DNA of 64,000 bases from Tetrahymena thermophila SB210 (Eukaryota > Ciliophora > Oligohymenophorea > Hymenostomatida > Tetrahymenidae), in NCBI RefSeq assembly GCF_000189635.1, contig NW_002476414.1:143870-207869 (forward strand). Direction: 5' to 3'. The notes beneath the pieces were generated by a model. That model ran no database searches. It was not told where the DNA came from and was given only the letters and a program-made list of their open reading frames with translations. Shown piece by piece: positions 1-13,392 of this stretch; the stretch's first letter is position 1, and each line of letters begins with the position of its first letter. Position numbers and translations under genes: made by a program.

Positions 1-66
1 ACATTATTTATTTTTTTAGGAATAATTGAGTTAATTAATCTACTTATTTATCTATTTATCTACCAA

Positions 67-1383
67 TCAATCGATCATGTCTACGTTGTGTTCAATAGTA
101 TGATCTACACTTTCTCCTTCATATTCAGATGAGGAAATAGATTCTTATTGAGCAATATTTTTGCAGATTGCTATATATTCTTTGAATTCTGTGAGGAATA
201 CCATTTTAACAACATTTTCGTCAAAAGTGCTTTTGCAAGAGAACTCTCCATAGAATCTTACTTTGGTTTTTACTTATCCGATATTTAAATTCATGCTGCC
301 GAATGCAGTTTAGTTATGGTTAGGAACGTTTTAGAAAGTTGATTCATCATTTAATTGACTTTGCTTGCGAGACTGAGTGTTGTTGCTTTTGTTTTAATTT
401 TTGTGGAAAGAGCTTGTCAATCTTTCTTCAGCTGTTTCGTAGTGCTCAAAGAAGGTATGGCCAGCTTTTATGATTTATGCACGAACAATATCATCGATTT
501 CAGGCACTTTATGATGGTTAACAGATGTATAGCAGTTGTTGAGATTAGGACCTATATCAGTGTAGAAGCTAGCAAGGACTAAATCACGTTAAACCTTTTG
601 CATTTATTTAGCGAAGATAATGTGGGAGACATTAAATTCTTTGTTTTGAGAGCTTTCAATTGTGGTTTATTTCTAAATTTTATTTGTGTATTTTTTTAAA
701 TTTTACAATCCTTTGAGGAGCTTTTCAGCACTGCAGCTGACTTCAAATTCCAATTTAACAACATTAATGCACATTTGATTGCTGATACTTTTTCTGTGTC
801 CATTTACTTAGACATTTTAAGTTGGGCTGGGAGGTTGTTTGCTTCTTCTAAAATCAGGATTGCTTAACGGACCATTGTTTGAGAAAGAATTTTATGTGGA
901 ATTTCTAAAAGATTAGTACTTTTCTGTAGGTACGTTCGAGTTAGATTCAGTTTATTAGTAGCTATTGGGAACTCCTATATTTATGAGAGCCTAATTGACG
1001 AACTTTGCGGGTACTTGTTTAGATCCAAATATGATTTTTTCATCCTTTTAAGAGTAAATTACTTCTAAACCTAACTTAGAATTTGCTACATTCCAATCAG
1101 GATCAGTATTTATTTAGTTAATTTCTGTAATTAATCTTTGAGCGACTTAACACCAGCTTCCTTCTGTGTTATCGCTAAAGTTAGGGACGTAGTTGACATC
1201 ATATTTATTCATATAAGACTATAACTTGATTTTATCATTGAAAGTGAAATCTTCATCCTTAGTTGCTGGATTTGTGTAATAAATTTAAGCCTAGGACTAA
1301 TTTTGATAATGAATTCTTGATGGTTTGTCTTATTTTTAATTATATTTGACATTACTTTGCTCGCAGCACATCATGTTCCCCAT
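67..1383 (-). CDS. Unrecognised 438-aa protein with probable N-myristoylation signal
   Basis: Single open frame of 439 codons under the ciliate code, ATG at 1383 and TGA at 67-69, no intron needed. The protein starts MGNMMCC, a glycine at position 2 followed by cysteines, which is the usual layout of an N-myristoylated, possibly palmitoylated, membrane-tethered protein. The middle (about residues 140-200) is a low-complexity Ser/Asn/Gln/Pro linker. Either side are more ordered stretches, one including KVRFYGEFSCKSTFDENVV near the C terminus. The tail is acidic (SSSEYEGESVD). Codon use and GC content are clearly higher than in the flanking DNA, which supports it being a real gene. I do not recognise the family; lipid anchoring is inferred from the N terminus only. 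Confidence 0.8.
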
Positions 1384-3784
1384 TTTTATAATAAATGATA
1401 TGATTTAATATTTTATGTTTTTTGCAGCTAATCTGTATAAATATTTAGAATATTCTGTGTTGTTTGTCTATCTATGCAGACGTTATGAGTATTAACAATC
1501 TTTTTTGGCTAAGAAATAAATATTATGGTCGACTTTATGGTGACTAGTTTCCTTAAAATTGAGAGTTTGTTTGTTTATTGAAAAGCAAAGTATTTTTTAA
1601 ATCTAATTTAATTAATTTATCAAATAATATTGAATGCTTTCAGATATTTCTTTTGATTAACTTTTTTTTTAGTTCCTAACTTTTTGATTGATAATTTTTT
1701 GATATTTATTTTCAAGTTAATAATCATTTCTACAAAATTGTTGTTTTTGAACTATATCAAATAACAAAATCACTAATGTTGTTTGTTTGTTAATTTTCAT
1801 ATATAATTTTTGTTTAGATATTTCATTTTTTCTGATTGATTACTTGCTTAATCTTTTTTGTTTTTTTGTTCGCTTCTTTCTTGAACCAAGTAAAAGAAAA
1901 AATTAAGTAAAGCAAATTAATTGATCTCTATTTATTTATTATCATTCTATTTCGCTTATTTTTAAAGAATATCTAAACATTTTTTGCATTAATTTCCGTA
2001 TGCTTAATATTATAATTGTTATTATTTTTTTTATACTATTCTCATTTTGATCAGCAAGCTAAAAAAACAACCAAACAAACTATCTCAATATTTTTATGAT
2101 ACTTATTTCGTATTTTCAAGTCATATATGTTTATTTTTTAACCTCCTTATCTTGCTTTTACATCATATAATTTTTACAACAAATTAATTAATTAATTCAT
2201 CTTTTTTAACTTAAATTTGTCAAAGATATTTATTGTTGAATGAATATTTTTAACTTCATTTACTACCACTGTTTCAATTTATATTTCCTTTGCATTTATC
2301 ATTAATATTTATTTAGCAAATTTAAATCTACGAATAAAAAACCTCCTAGATTATATTTCTACTGCTTCAATAAATATGTAAGAAGGATTAAATTTATATT
2401 TTTACAGTTATTAGGAAAATGATAAAGCAACGCACCAATTAGATCTTAAAATCAAAAAAGCCTTACTGTTTCTTGATTTTTACCAAGACCTAATTGAAAG
2501 ATAATAAATGCTTCTTCCGAATTTCTGGATATTGTAAAGTATTATATTGGAATATAAAAGAATTTAGATACTATCTTGCAAACCAAATGTAAATTAGTTA
2601 ATGAAATCAAATTATCCTTAATTTTCAAATGCAGATTCAAATTTAATTTCATAAAATTTCCTTATCATACACATTGATATAGATAATTAACATAGAAAAA
2701 TGATCTAATTAAAATGGATAATAAAGAAATCTGATAAAGTTAACCCATCTTTCAGATCTTAAATTATTAAATTCAATTTTATTAAATTTGTATTTTTCCT
2801 TCAAGTATAAGCTAAAGTTTTCCAAATTTTTTACGATTTTAATGATGCATCATAATGCGCTTCTTTTCTGCTATTAATTATGTATTATGATGAGCTGAAA
2901 AATTAATTTAGATACTTATAATTTACTGCCCAAATTTGAGGTATATATTTTAGACACCCTTGACATAATTAATAATAATTCACAAATTGTCTGAAAGGAT
3001 AAATTTAATTCCATTAAAAACACTAATTTCTTATCAAATTTGATACAAAAAATAGTAATCATAAAATCCTAATAAACCAAATTTTAAGTACAAATTCTAG
3101 AAGGAATCTAAAATCATTATTTTAATGAAAATATTTACTTATTTTTTATGCAATCAAAATATTTTTGAAAAACTTCCTCTTTCAAATTTCAGAAAAATAA
3201 ATAAATAAGCAATATTGAGTATAAAATTTTAATGCAAAAATTTAAAATTAAAAATAATGAATAAATCCTAAGTAAGGAAAGAATTCCTGCATTTCATGTT
3301 AAAATTGGCTTTCCTAACTTTGTTAAAACAAATAAAAATATGCTTTCTTAATTGATATGTTAATTTTTTTAAAGAAATTTGATAAAAATATATTTTCAAA
3401 TCAATAATTGAAAAAATAAAGTCATTCATTTAACAACCAAAAGTAAATTTTATATAAATATATATTAATCTTTAAATGAATTTAGTTTAAAATAATATCA
3501 ATTATTTTTACCTAATTAGTTAGATATTTTTTAATAATTTATTAAGTTAAATATAAAAAAATGAGTATTTTATTTATTAAAATTAATTTTAACAATTTTT
3601 AATAAAAATTTTAATATTTGATAATAAAATTTTTTATTTATTTACAAGTCTTTTTTTAAATTAATTTTTATGAAATTAATAAAATAAAATAAAATGAAAA
3701 CTTAGATTTAGTGAATGAATACAAATTTAATTAGGATTTTTAGTATAATGAGTGCAATATAAATAAAATATTTTGTATTTTTAA
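1384..3784. other. Intergenic region upstream of the MGN gene
   Basis: About 2.4 kb of AT-rich DNA between the start of the gene ending at 67 and the 3' end of the B-box/WD40 gene. Homopolymer runs and TTTA/AATA simple motifs dominate. The only stretch of higher GC is around 2376-2939, listed separately as a weak ORF. No RNA gene or clear promoter motif was seen. Confidence 0.6.
2376..2939 (+). CDS. Weak hypothetical ORF, 187 aa
   Basis: Open frame of 188 codons with ATG at 2376 and TGA at 2937-2939 when TAA/TAG are read as Gln. It lies in a patch of slightly higher GC than the surrounding spacer and encodes a mixed hydrophobic/charged protein including KKALLFLDFYQDLIERQQM. No domain is recognised. 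Because only TGA stops translation in this code, frames of this length arise by chance in AT-rich DNA, so this could be spurious or a decayed gene. Confidence 0.25.
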
Positions 3785-4990
3785 TCAAGACCACATTTTA
3801 ATTCTATTGTCAGCACCGACAGTTACTATTGTATCTTAGTTTAATCTGCACACACTATATACATCACCTTAATGAGCCCTATCCAAAGAGCGAATTGCTG
3901 GAGATTCTGTTTTCCAGTTCCAGAATTTTATAGAGCTATTATTTGCAGTGCTTACTATCTCTTCACCTGATAGCTTTAATATCTTCCAAATACTGCCAGT
4001 ATGACCAGACAAAGTTCTAATACACGTTCCAGTTGCCCAATTCCAAATTTTTATAGTTTTGTCTTATCCACCACTAGCAACTTCTGTCTTAGACAACTAG
4101 CAAACAGTTTAAACACCACCTTCATGAGCTAAATATAAATAAAAAATTTAATTAAAAACCATGCAATTATCCTTCTAAAGATTTGATAAAATTCAATTTT
4201 TTTGTTGCATTTGATAAGAAAAAAATAATTCTATGTGTCTCAAAAACACAATTCATAATAAAAACCATCTTTTGGCTGATCAAAATAAATCAAATAGTTT
4301 GCTTTAAATTTCATCAAAATCCCCCTAAACTTATTTAAAATATGAGCTTATTTTTGTAGATAAAGATTAAACTATTAAATAGAATGTTCAAAGACTTTTG
4401 ATGCTTACAATACAAATAAATAAGGGGGATTATCAATTTAAAAGTTATATTTTTTCTACTGAATAATAAATAAATAATGTAAAGTAAATTATTTAAACTA
4501 AATCCTTTTTCTTAATAAATTAAGAAATAAAATAAATGAGGGGGATTTTATTTTAAAGTTAAATCCTTTGTCGTCATCGTTTTTAATTTTTGCAAAGGGG
4601 GATAGCAGATGACATAATTAATACTTTAAAGTAATTAGCTTGCTTGATAAATATTAACTGAATGTATTTATTTTTTAATATTTTATAGTTAAATCTATTT
4701 AAAATAACAATACTTTATCATTTTATCAGTATCAATACTTTCAATAAAGTTAACATGTTATTTTTAAATTTTTTTAACTTTATCTTTAATTATAACTTGT
4801 TTATCTTACTATTTTGATTAATTCAATCAATTTATTTAATTTTTTAGTTTTTATCCAAGCATTAATAGTAATAAATAAATAAATTATTTATTTATTTGCT
4901 TAAGAAAACAAGTAACCTTATTTATTTTATTTACTCTGCTTTGATTGATCAAATTCATTTTGCTTCGCTCATAAATAATAAAATTGGTTT

Positions 4991-5025
<35 letters not shown>

Positions 5026-6594
5026 TCTAGCTTAAATGATAATGTGTTTTTTGTTGGCTTAACAGGTTATTGTTTTTTACCTTTAATTTAGAGTATGCAT
5101 TATGAACTAAGGCGAGGTCCTGATATTTGTTACCACTTCCATATCATGATATAACCATCTTTACTGCCAGAAAGAATCTCTTCGTAACTTGGTCTGCAGA
5201 GACTTGTCACAGAACCACTGTGCCCTGAGAGTGTTCTTATGAGAGTCTGAGATGCCCAATCCCATATTTTAATAGTGTGATCATCTCCTGCACTGGCTAT
5301 AGTAATATCATTTAATTTTATAATACATCTAACTGCTGCTGAATGACCATTCAATATTTTCACTTCATAGCTATCGAATTTTCTTTATTAATCAAACTAC
5401 CAAATTCTAATTGATTTATCACCGCTGCCACTAGCAAGAGTGTCTTTGTTTAAAGGACAGACACACCAAACGAAGGACTAGTGCCCAGACAATGTGAAAA
5501 TCTAGTTATTAGTTTTCAAATCCCAAATCAACACATTTTTTTCATGTTCTCCAGCTACTAGCCAATCTTCATTCATCACTTCTACAGAATAGATTGGACT
5601 TTGTGCACTTGTAAATAACTAAAATCAATAAAAATAAAATCTTATTTTGTATCAAATATTTAATTTATTTATTTATCTATCTATTATGAAAAAGATAATA
5701 TTTATTTTAACGCTTTTAACTCCTATTTAATGCTATTACAATTTTTAGTTTATTTAAACATTGTTAAAAAAATTATCTTTAACTTATTTTTGATGATTTG
5801 TTATTCCAAATATATTAAATAATTAAATGTAAAATAATGTATTTTCATCAATTTTTTTGGTTTACTTTCATTTTATCTTTAAATGTTGGAAGGAAAGGCT
5901 CATCTGGGTCTTTAACTAATTTGGATAGTTTTGTTAAATTCTTTTTCAAAATAGGATTTGCTTTGAAATTGGCAAATTTAGTTAATTCATTATCAAGAGC
6001 TTCTATGTGCTATCTGATGCCATTTAATAAACTTTCTGTCCCTGTCTTTCCTTCTGAGTAGTATTATTGTATGAAATATTTAGGTGATTATTGGTAATGC
6101 AAGACTTGCAAACCTAGATGAACAACTTCAGGGTTTTAATTAGTGATGTAGTTTCCAGTTTTGACAGAATTCAAAAACTCTTGCATTAAGTTGTATTTTT
6201 CTGAATGATCAAATCCCTCCATAGTATCAATTGAATGCATGAACTACATTTCTATTTTATTTAAAGTTTCCATAATGTTATTTCTCATTTCATTAAAGAA
6301 TTATTTTATTTAGTCTTTTTCATATCCTTTTTGCTTGTAGTTAGATGAATTATTGAAATCACTATTTTCAATCTTTCTCTAAAAGTTCAATAGCCTTTGC
6401 ACAGTTTCTCCTACTGTCAAATGACTATGTGTTTCGTGAATTGTTTAAGTGAGACAATCTTTGCATAAATCTCTTGTATTTCCTTTACAGTTTAACTCAT
6501 TACAATAATACTCTACTGCTAATCCATGCAACATGCATTTTCTTTTATTATCTTCCAAAGGATTTAAACTCATTTGATAACCTAGCTTTGACAT
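3785..6594 (-). CDS. B-box zinc finger + seven WD40 repeat protein
   Basis: Three exons: 5866-6594, 5081-5618 and 3785-4128 (1611 nt, 536 aa), with GT...AG junctions and consistent phase. Exon 1 begins MSKLGYQMSLNPLEDN and carries a B-box-like zinc cluster: CMLHGL, YYCNELNC, LCKDCL, then HETHSH. A helical region of about 180 residues follows. Exons 2 and 3 encode seven WD40 repeats ending in motifs such as VLIWDL, IRIWQF, IKIWDW, IMIWKW, IKIWNW, IKFWNW and IKMWS, enough for a complete propeller. In other eukaryotes B-box plus propeller proteins are scaffolds or ubiquitin-pathway adaptors. No RING finger is visible N-terminal to the B-box, so ligase activity is not supported. The last intron (4129-5080) is unusually long for this window. 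Confidence 0.87.
4129..5080 (-). other. 952-bp intron of the B-box/WD40 gene with G-run motifs
   Basis: Intron bounded by a GTAAAAAAC donor (at 5080) and a TTTAG acceptor. It contains three GGGGGAT motifs on the + strand (4424, 4540 and 4597) and one ATCCCCC (4321-4325 and flank), each followed by similar AT-rich text, plus a TTTA tract at 4990-5026. No coding potential is seen inside. Confidence 0.65.
4990..5026. repeat. (TTTA)n simple repeat
   Basis: Uninterrupted 4-bp tandem repeat inside the long intron of the WD40 gene. Confidence 0.9.
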
Positions 6595-8066
6595 TTTATT
6601 ACCTATTTTAATGTATGTATAATAAATGACCTAAAATCTACAACTAAAGCTAAATTTTATGATTTAATCTTCTAAGTTATATTCTATGTATTGAGCAAAA
6701 TAATAATAATGAACTACCTTCTTATTTCAAAACTCTCTAAAATCAATAATTGTACTTTTTTTTGTAATTTACTTAATTGTTTGTTTAAATTTTTACAAAT
6801 TTTAACTCTTAAAGAAAATTAAAAATTTAATAAATTTGTTAATTGTTATTTTATGGATTTTAATATTTCAATTTATGAGGTGTTTAGTACGTACATACTC
6901 ACTAACTAATTAAAAAAATATTTATTAACTTTTATTAATGATATTTTTCTTTTCTGTTTATCAATACTTTACACTTATTTTTGTATGTATTTTACTTTCC
7001 AACGAATCTTTTATGCTATAAATCATACTTTCTAAAAGCCACTCACTCATCACTTATTTAAAAACAAAATAATTACCATCCATTGACTTATTATTAATTG
7101 TTCTTCATGCGTATTTCTTTCTTTTTATAAATATCATAAATCTAACAAACAAAATTAATTCATTTTTATAAATTTATTTTTTCAAAGTTTAATTTAGAAA
7201 ATAAATAAGTTTCCATTATTATTTAGCTGTAAAAACATTCCAAAATAAACTTGATAGTCTGATTATAAATAAAAAAATAATTTTTTTTATATATTATTTA
7301 TTATTTATTTTACATACAAATTTCTTAATTTATTATTCAACACAATATAATTTGAATTTATTTTACTTAATATTATTATAATATATTGAATTTAGAATTT
7401 TCAAAAAACAAATTAATTTTGACTATTTAAAAATACAGTGTTTAAATTTTCAAAATTTAATCTAATTTTTTTTATAGAAAATATTTTTTTTAATTTGTTT
7501 TAACTAAATATATTAATTAATTCAAAAATTAAAAAGATATTTACTATGCTCTAGTTCTACAATTATTTTTTTTGTTAATTTAAAAAAAAAAATTTTATAT
7601 TTTAATTAGTTTTTTAAGATTCGTTTGTAATTAACTAATTATATTAATAGAGAAGTTAATTTTGTTAGAAATGAAATTTTTAGATAATATAATGGATATG
7701 ACAGAGAAGTTATAAATTCTTTAGATAATAGATGAATATGTGTTGTTATAGTAAATTATTATATATTTTTCTATAAATAAGTATTTAGTACAAAGAAATA
7801 TTAGTAATTAATATTTAATAACTAATAACTATTGCTAAGATAAATTTGGTGGTGATGGATAAATTGTTTGTTAACACTAAAATAAATGTTTGTAAAATAT
7901 ACTGAAAATATTAAAAAATTTGTATTTAATTTATTATTTCACGATTAATATTTTTTAGTAAAGGTTTTTTATCTGTAAGATTTGCATTTAAATATTATTA
8001 GATAGATATATATATTTTTGAATAATAAGAGCGAATAACTGACTAATTCAATTATAAAGACAAGCA
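6595..8066. other. Divergent intergenic region
   Basis: About 1.5 kb separating two divergently oriented genes (B-box/WD40 on -, Gln/Asn-rich on +), so it should hold both promoters. The DNA is extremely AT-rich; no distinct element or coding segment was recognised. Confidence 0.6.
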
Positions 8067-10838
8067 ATGTCTGTTCTAAGTAATTTAGCCAAAAAATATT
8101 ATGATGAGGAAAAATCCAAGGCTATTGATAAATTTACATTCATATTTTAATCAGAGAAGGATGAAGATATGGATATAAAATAGCTTTAAACAGCTAAAGT
8201 TTATCACATAATTGATGAGCCATAATTTAATGAAAATGATCAAATGTATTCAAAAGTTAATTCAAGATTGAATTCAGGGCTCTAAAACACAATAAATAGC
8301 ATCAAAAGACAAAAGAAATTTCTGTAATTTAATCAAAACTAACAGATGAGTGAGTAGTAAATATAAAGGTAAATACTTTTTGAGAAGAAAGGGAAGGAAA
8401 TTAAAGAAAACATGATCTAATAGAAGAAAGATAAAGTTAACAAAATTAAAAATTAATCAGAGACAATATTCAAGTAATAGGAAGAAATAGCTAAAAATGT
8501 CATTGATATACATAAAAAGGGTCATTTAGTTTATGTAGATTATGGAGAATCCTAAGAGAAAGGACTCTAAGGGATAAAAGAGTTCAAGTAAAGTCCAAAA
8601 TAAAGTGATTTAGAAGCAATTGCTTATTCTGATATTATAGCTAAGACTTAAAAATTTCTAGACCAAGAAGAAGTGTATAAATAAATTAAGAGAGACTTAC
8701 AATTTAAGTTTAATATTAATGGAGATAAAAATGATTCTTTAAGTGAATATTATGATCAAGTAGATGATCAATAATTGCTAAATAAACGAAATAATTCTAA
8801 TGAGATTTAAAAGAAAAATTCTATTTCCAAAAAAATCAGAGAACTTGTTGAAGGAGACATTGATTTTCAAGTGACTAAAGAATAGAAGAAAAAATTGAAC
8901 AAAGACTTGCTCAAATACCTAAAAAGCGAGTCTGAAAATCCTAATAATGAAATTTAAAATAAAAGTGGTGTTAGTACAACTCCTGATAAAAAACTAAAGG
9001 AATCTAGTGTTGAAAAAATGATATCTAAGCCCTAAAAAATATTAAAAAACTCATTATCTGCTATCTAAGGAAAATTGAAATAAGTAGTTTTAATTGATAA
9101 AGAAAATAATGTCAAGGATTGTGCAGAAAATCAAAATAAAGAATAAAATTGTAAAATGAATGATGATCAGGATAATGTTTGCAAAACAGAAATTGACGAA
9201 AGGCAGAGGATGAAAGTTCCCCTCAGAGTCTCTCGCTCTTAAATATCAAACAGTTAAAATAGAAAGCAATTAGAAGAAGAAGAATTGATAAATAATTAGA
9301 TTCAATAAAATTAGTCTCAACCTAATTAGTTATCTAAAGAACTCTCATAAAAAAGTAAAAATCAGCAAATTTAAAGTTAAAAAAACCAGAATTTAGAAAA
9401 TGGTAGCTTGAAAAACTTAGTAAATTAAAAGTCTAAATTATAAAACAAAATAGAGTAACAAAAAATAAAGTTTGGAGAGCTTTTAAATCAAATTCAATTC
9501 ATAACAAACTAAAAGAAAAGCTCTAACAGCCCTGATTAATAACAATAATTGCATCAAACTAAAAAATAATAAATAAGTGCTACTGATATAAATCTTCTCA
9601 ACAATGTAAAAAAAGTAAATGAAAATCAAATATCTGTTAACATGGCTTATCCTAACAATATTAGCTCAAATAATTCTATGCACGGAGTTAAGCTGCCTCA
9701 GATTGGAAGTAATAGTAAATAGATCAATAACTCCTCTCAAATAATTTAACAAAGCAACAGTAGCTAGCGTAGATAGTTAAGTGGATAAAGGAATTTCTAC
9801 AGTGTACATAACAACAATAACAGCAGCTTTTTAGATTAAAACTAGTCTCAATAACAAGTTAATAATTTTTAAAATGAAATAAATAATAATGTAATTATAG
9901 GAAATCAAAAAAAAGTTGATGTTTCTGTTTCTAGTAGATTGAAAAGAAGAAATTCTGGTTTAAAGTAAAATTCGAATAAAATTAATAAAAATTTCTCTGC
10001 GTTAGACTCATCAATATAGTCTTTAGTGGATGCTTCTTTCGTAAAATTGATAGATGTTAAGTAAGTAAAATCAGAAGGCAATCCCAACAGAAAAAATCGT
10101 TCTCATAAATCATTACACACAAATACCACAGCCAATCAAACTAATTTAACAAATGAAGCAACAACTACTGAGTTATTATCAAATTTCAATTCATAAAGTT
10201 TGAATTAAAATTCAGCAGAATTGTAGTAATAAAGTAAATAGTCATAAGCAAGTAGTCATATTTTGACTGAAAATAAAAGAACCAATAAAAATAAAATCTT
10301 AAGAGACAACTTTAAGAGTCACCAAATATAAAATACTACTAAAAACACGAGAGAATAATTAAGAATGAATCACAGCATAAGTCGTATTGAGCCCTCTCCG
10401 ATTCTGTAAAACAGTACAACTCCAATAACAAACAACGATTTGGTTGGAATGAGTTTTTTAAATATTTAAGATAACACAACCAGTTTACAAGAGAATTCGT
10501 AATCGATAAAAAATTAATTGAATAATTAAAGCAGCGAAATATTAAAAACAAATCCTTCACAGTCTATTTTAAATTAAAGTCAGAATGAAAAGAAAAGAGT
10601 GAGATCAAAGACTCTTCATGATGCAGAAATACTCTTAAATAGAATTAAAAAAATGACTGCAAATAACCATGAGCTCTAAGAATAAATAGAAGACTAAATA
10701 AATAGTTTCAGTTTTAACAAAGTAAAGCAACGTCAAATCCAAATCCTCAAAACATTCAAAGACTAAAAAGTGCCTGACATTGTCAAAAAGAGGCTGCATC
10801 ACGACTTCATCAACATTCTATCAATGTGTTAGAGCTGA
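8067..10838 (+). CDS. Gln/Asn-rich 923-aa protein of unknown function
   Basis: Single frame of 924 codons, ATG at 8067 and TGA at 10836-10838, no intron needed. The N-terminal third (MSVLSNLAKKYYDEEKSKA onwards) is charged and probably helical. The central and C-terminal parts are long Gln/Asn/Ser-rich segments, many of the Gln encoded by TAA/TAG. A conserved-looking basic, helical C terminus (KKRVRSKTLHDAEILLNRI, then KVPDIVKKRLHHDFINIL) could be an interaction motif. No recognised domain, signal peptide or membrane segment. The protein is likely intracellular and largely disordered; nothing more specific can be said. Confidence 0.82.
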
Positions 10839-11810
10839 GTTGAATGATATTTTAATTTTATCTGCAATTAAAAACATTTAAAAAAGATAGATCATTTATT
10901 TTAATAAGAATTTTACAAGTAATTTTAATTCAAAATGTTTAAAGAAAAAATAAATTGACATAAATCTATTTCTTACCTGAATTAGAACTTAAATAAATTG
11001 TAATAATTGTCTTAAATTTCTTAATCTCTACATAACAAAAAACCTCTTTCAATACAACAATAACATCAAATCTATTTGTTCATAAATAAATAAATTTAGT
11101 ATTTAAAACTTTCAAAGCACAAAACTATTTTATTTTATAATCCAACTTAACGAGAAGCTTAAATTAAACTCATAGTTACATTAAATAAAATATTCAAATA
11201 AATATTTTATTTTATTGTATTTAATAAATTTCTTGTATTATAAATTGAATTTAAAAATAAATTTTTCTACTTAATTAAGGAGATTAATTGAAAATATTAA
11301 CATTTCTAATCATATTTTTATTTTAATAATTGTTTTAGGTAGAAATAATTTATGAATCATTTAAAAATATATCAATTAATTTTACAGTGAATTTGAATTA
11401 TTTTATAACCAAATGGTTTTAAATGTTGAATAATAACTAACGATTACAATAATACCATTCAAATAAACCTACTTTTAAATAATAATAAATATTAATATAT
11501 ATGTATGATTAATGTTTTTTTTTGTTTGTTTTTTGAAATGATAGTCAGCTTTTTGTTCATTCTATCAATAAATTAATATATTGATTTGACTTGTATGTTT
11601 TTTTTGTTAGTTTAGTTATTTATTTATTTATTGTTTAGCATTAAAATTAAATAACTAAGATAAAAAACAAATTGACGTTCATAATTGTTAATTAAAAATT
11701 TGATAATATTTATCTTTAAACAATAATTTTTATAAGTAACACAATAAATAGCCATTAAGCAAAATATAAAGTTTTAGTAATATTTATTAACTATTTAACA
11801 CTCTTAGTGA
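10839..11810. other. Intergenic region
   Basis: About 970 bp of AT-rich spacer between two + strand genes. It should contain the 3' UTR of the Gln/Asn-rich gene and the promoter of the STIMATE-like gene. No further structure seen. Confidence 0.6.
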
Positions 11811-13392
11811 ATGGGAGAAGGCTGTGAAATTACAGATTTACAGGGATATTTAGTCTAAGTTTCATTAGCAGTTATTTGCTTCTTGATTTTGATATGTAAT
11901 TCAATAATTGCATAAAAATGAAAAATGATGCAAAAATATTTTTTGAATATTTAATTGATAGATAAAAGACATAAAGAGAGACCTAAAAGACTATGGAAAA
12001 TTTGGACTTTGGTAATATTAATTTGTCATATAAATTAGTTTAGACATTTAAATGCTAAAAAAATGCTAGGATAACTCAAAATAGGGTGTTTCTGCATTAG
12101 TGGCGCATATGTTGAATGTATTACTTGCTGTAACATTAAGTGGAGAATCTGATTTAGATGCATGCAATTGGTATAATATCAAATTTTAAAGCATATTTAA
12201 ATTGAATACTTATTACTTTTTATGTTAATGTAGGTACTTTGTTACTGTTTTGTTTGACACAACACTTGGAGTTTTTATTTGCTTTATAATCCTATCAATA
12301 TTTGAGAAATTGTTTGATAGGTATCATTTAGTGGTAAGCAACAACTATCTATGATTTATTATTTAAAATAGAAAACTTCAGATTTATTAATATTTGTTAA
12401 ACATTTTTAAAGATAAATATTCCTAAAATTTGTTTTTGCTTTCCTTAAAGAAACATTAAAATTTTGATAATTAATTAGGTTTCTCTTTACTTTACTTGAA
12501 AGTTGTATTTAAAACTTATAAATATTATTTGAATATACCAACAGTAAATATTTTAATAGTAAAAATAACATAAATTATGTAGAAATGTCTTAAACAGCTT
12601 TATTAAAATTGATATTCTATTATTTATTTATAAGCAAAAAATGAACAATTTGGATAAAATTTTACAAATTTTGATATAAATATGATTTAATTATAGGAAT
12701 TCAAAATACACTTTAAAAATAATTATTTATAAATAAATAAATAGAAATTCAAGACAGGAAATTACTTCAAAGTGATCATACCAGATAATGGAAGTGGTTA
12801 GAAAACTAAAAAAAAGAGTAGAGAGGATGAAAGCAATATACATTTGTTAAAGCCAATAGTAAAAATATCATATTGTGTTTGGCTTTCTTAACTCATAATT
12901 TGGAATCTTATTGTTGTTATTTCTAAATTTTTTTTATATGGACTTTAATCTGGAATCTCACCATATCTTTAGCCTATTATCAGCTGGATGTTTAGTTTGT
13001 AAATAGATTTACAATTTCAATTAAAAAAACTAATTTAAATGTCTTAAAAATGATAATATAGCTTAGAATCATTTGTTAAATTGAAGCTCATTATAGTTAT
13101 GGTAATAGTTCCAGCTATTTTGAATGCAATACAAGTAAATATTTTAGTTAATTAAATAACTATTAATGTGATATTTATTTTATTAAAAAAGTTTTGGATT
13201 TAAGACAATTTTTTGAAAAAGAACGATTTCAATTCCATGGAAAAAGAATATGTGGCTTGCCAAATTTATGAAAATGAAGAGTCGTAAGATGATACAATAA
13301 GAAGAACTTAAAATGATTTGTAAATGGCCCCAACTCAAACAAAGCCATCATCAAGTTCACCTGGTTAATTTAATTATGAGCAAAAAGAGTGA
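11811..13392 (+). CDS. STIMATE/TMEM110-like multi-pass ER membrane protein
   Basis: Seven exons: 11811-11895, 11962-12011, 12070-12170, 12234-12333, 12697-12998, 13062-13134, 13192-13392 (912 nt, 303 aa); all junctions are GT...AG and in phase. The order of motifs follows animal STIMATE: a first membrane helix (about 14-29), KERPKRLWKIWTLDNSKQG (the family has a basic HExRPW-type segment then DTSKQ), a second helix, DACNWYFVTVLFDTTLGVF, further helices, and LIIVMVIVPAILNAIQFWI before DNFL. Animal STIMATE sits at ER-plasma-membrane junctions and promotes STIM1 conformational switching in store-operated calcium entry; a role in ciliate calcium handling is inference. A hydrophilic insert rich in Lys/Arg lies around residues 120-155, and the tail is acidic/polar. 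Confidence 0.85.

Noticed and set aside
5130-5363. Stand-alone 77-aa WD40 ORF
   Set aside because: It is a piece of exon 2 of the B-box/WD40 gene, truncated only if TAA is read as stop.
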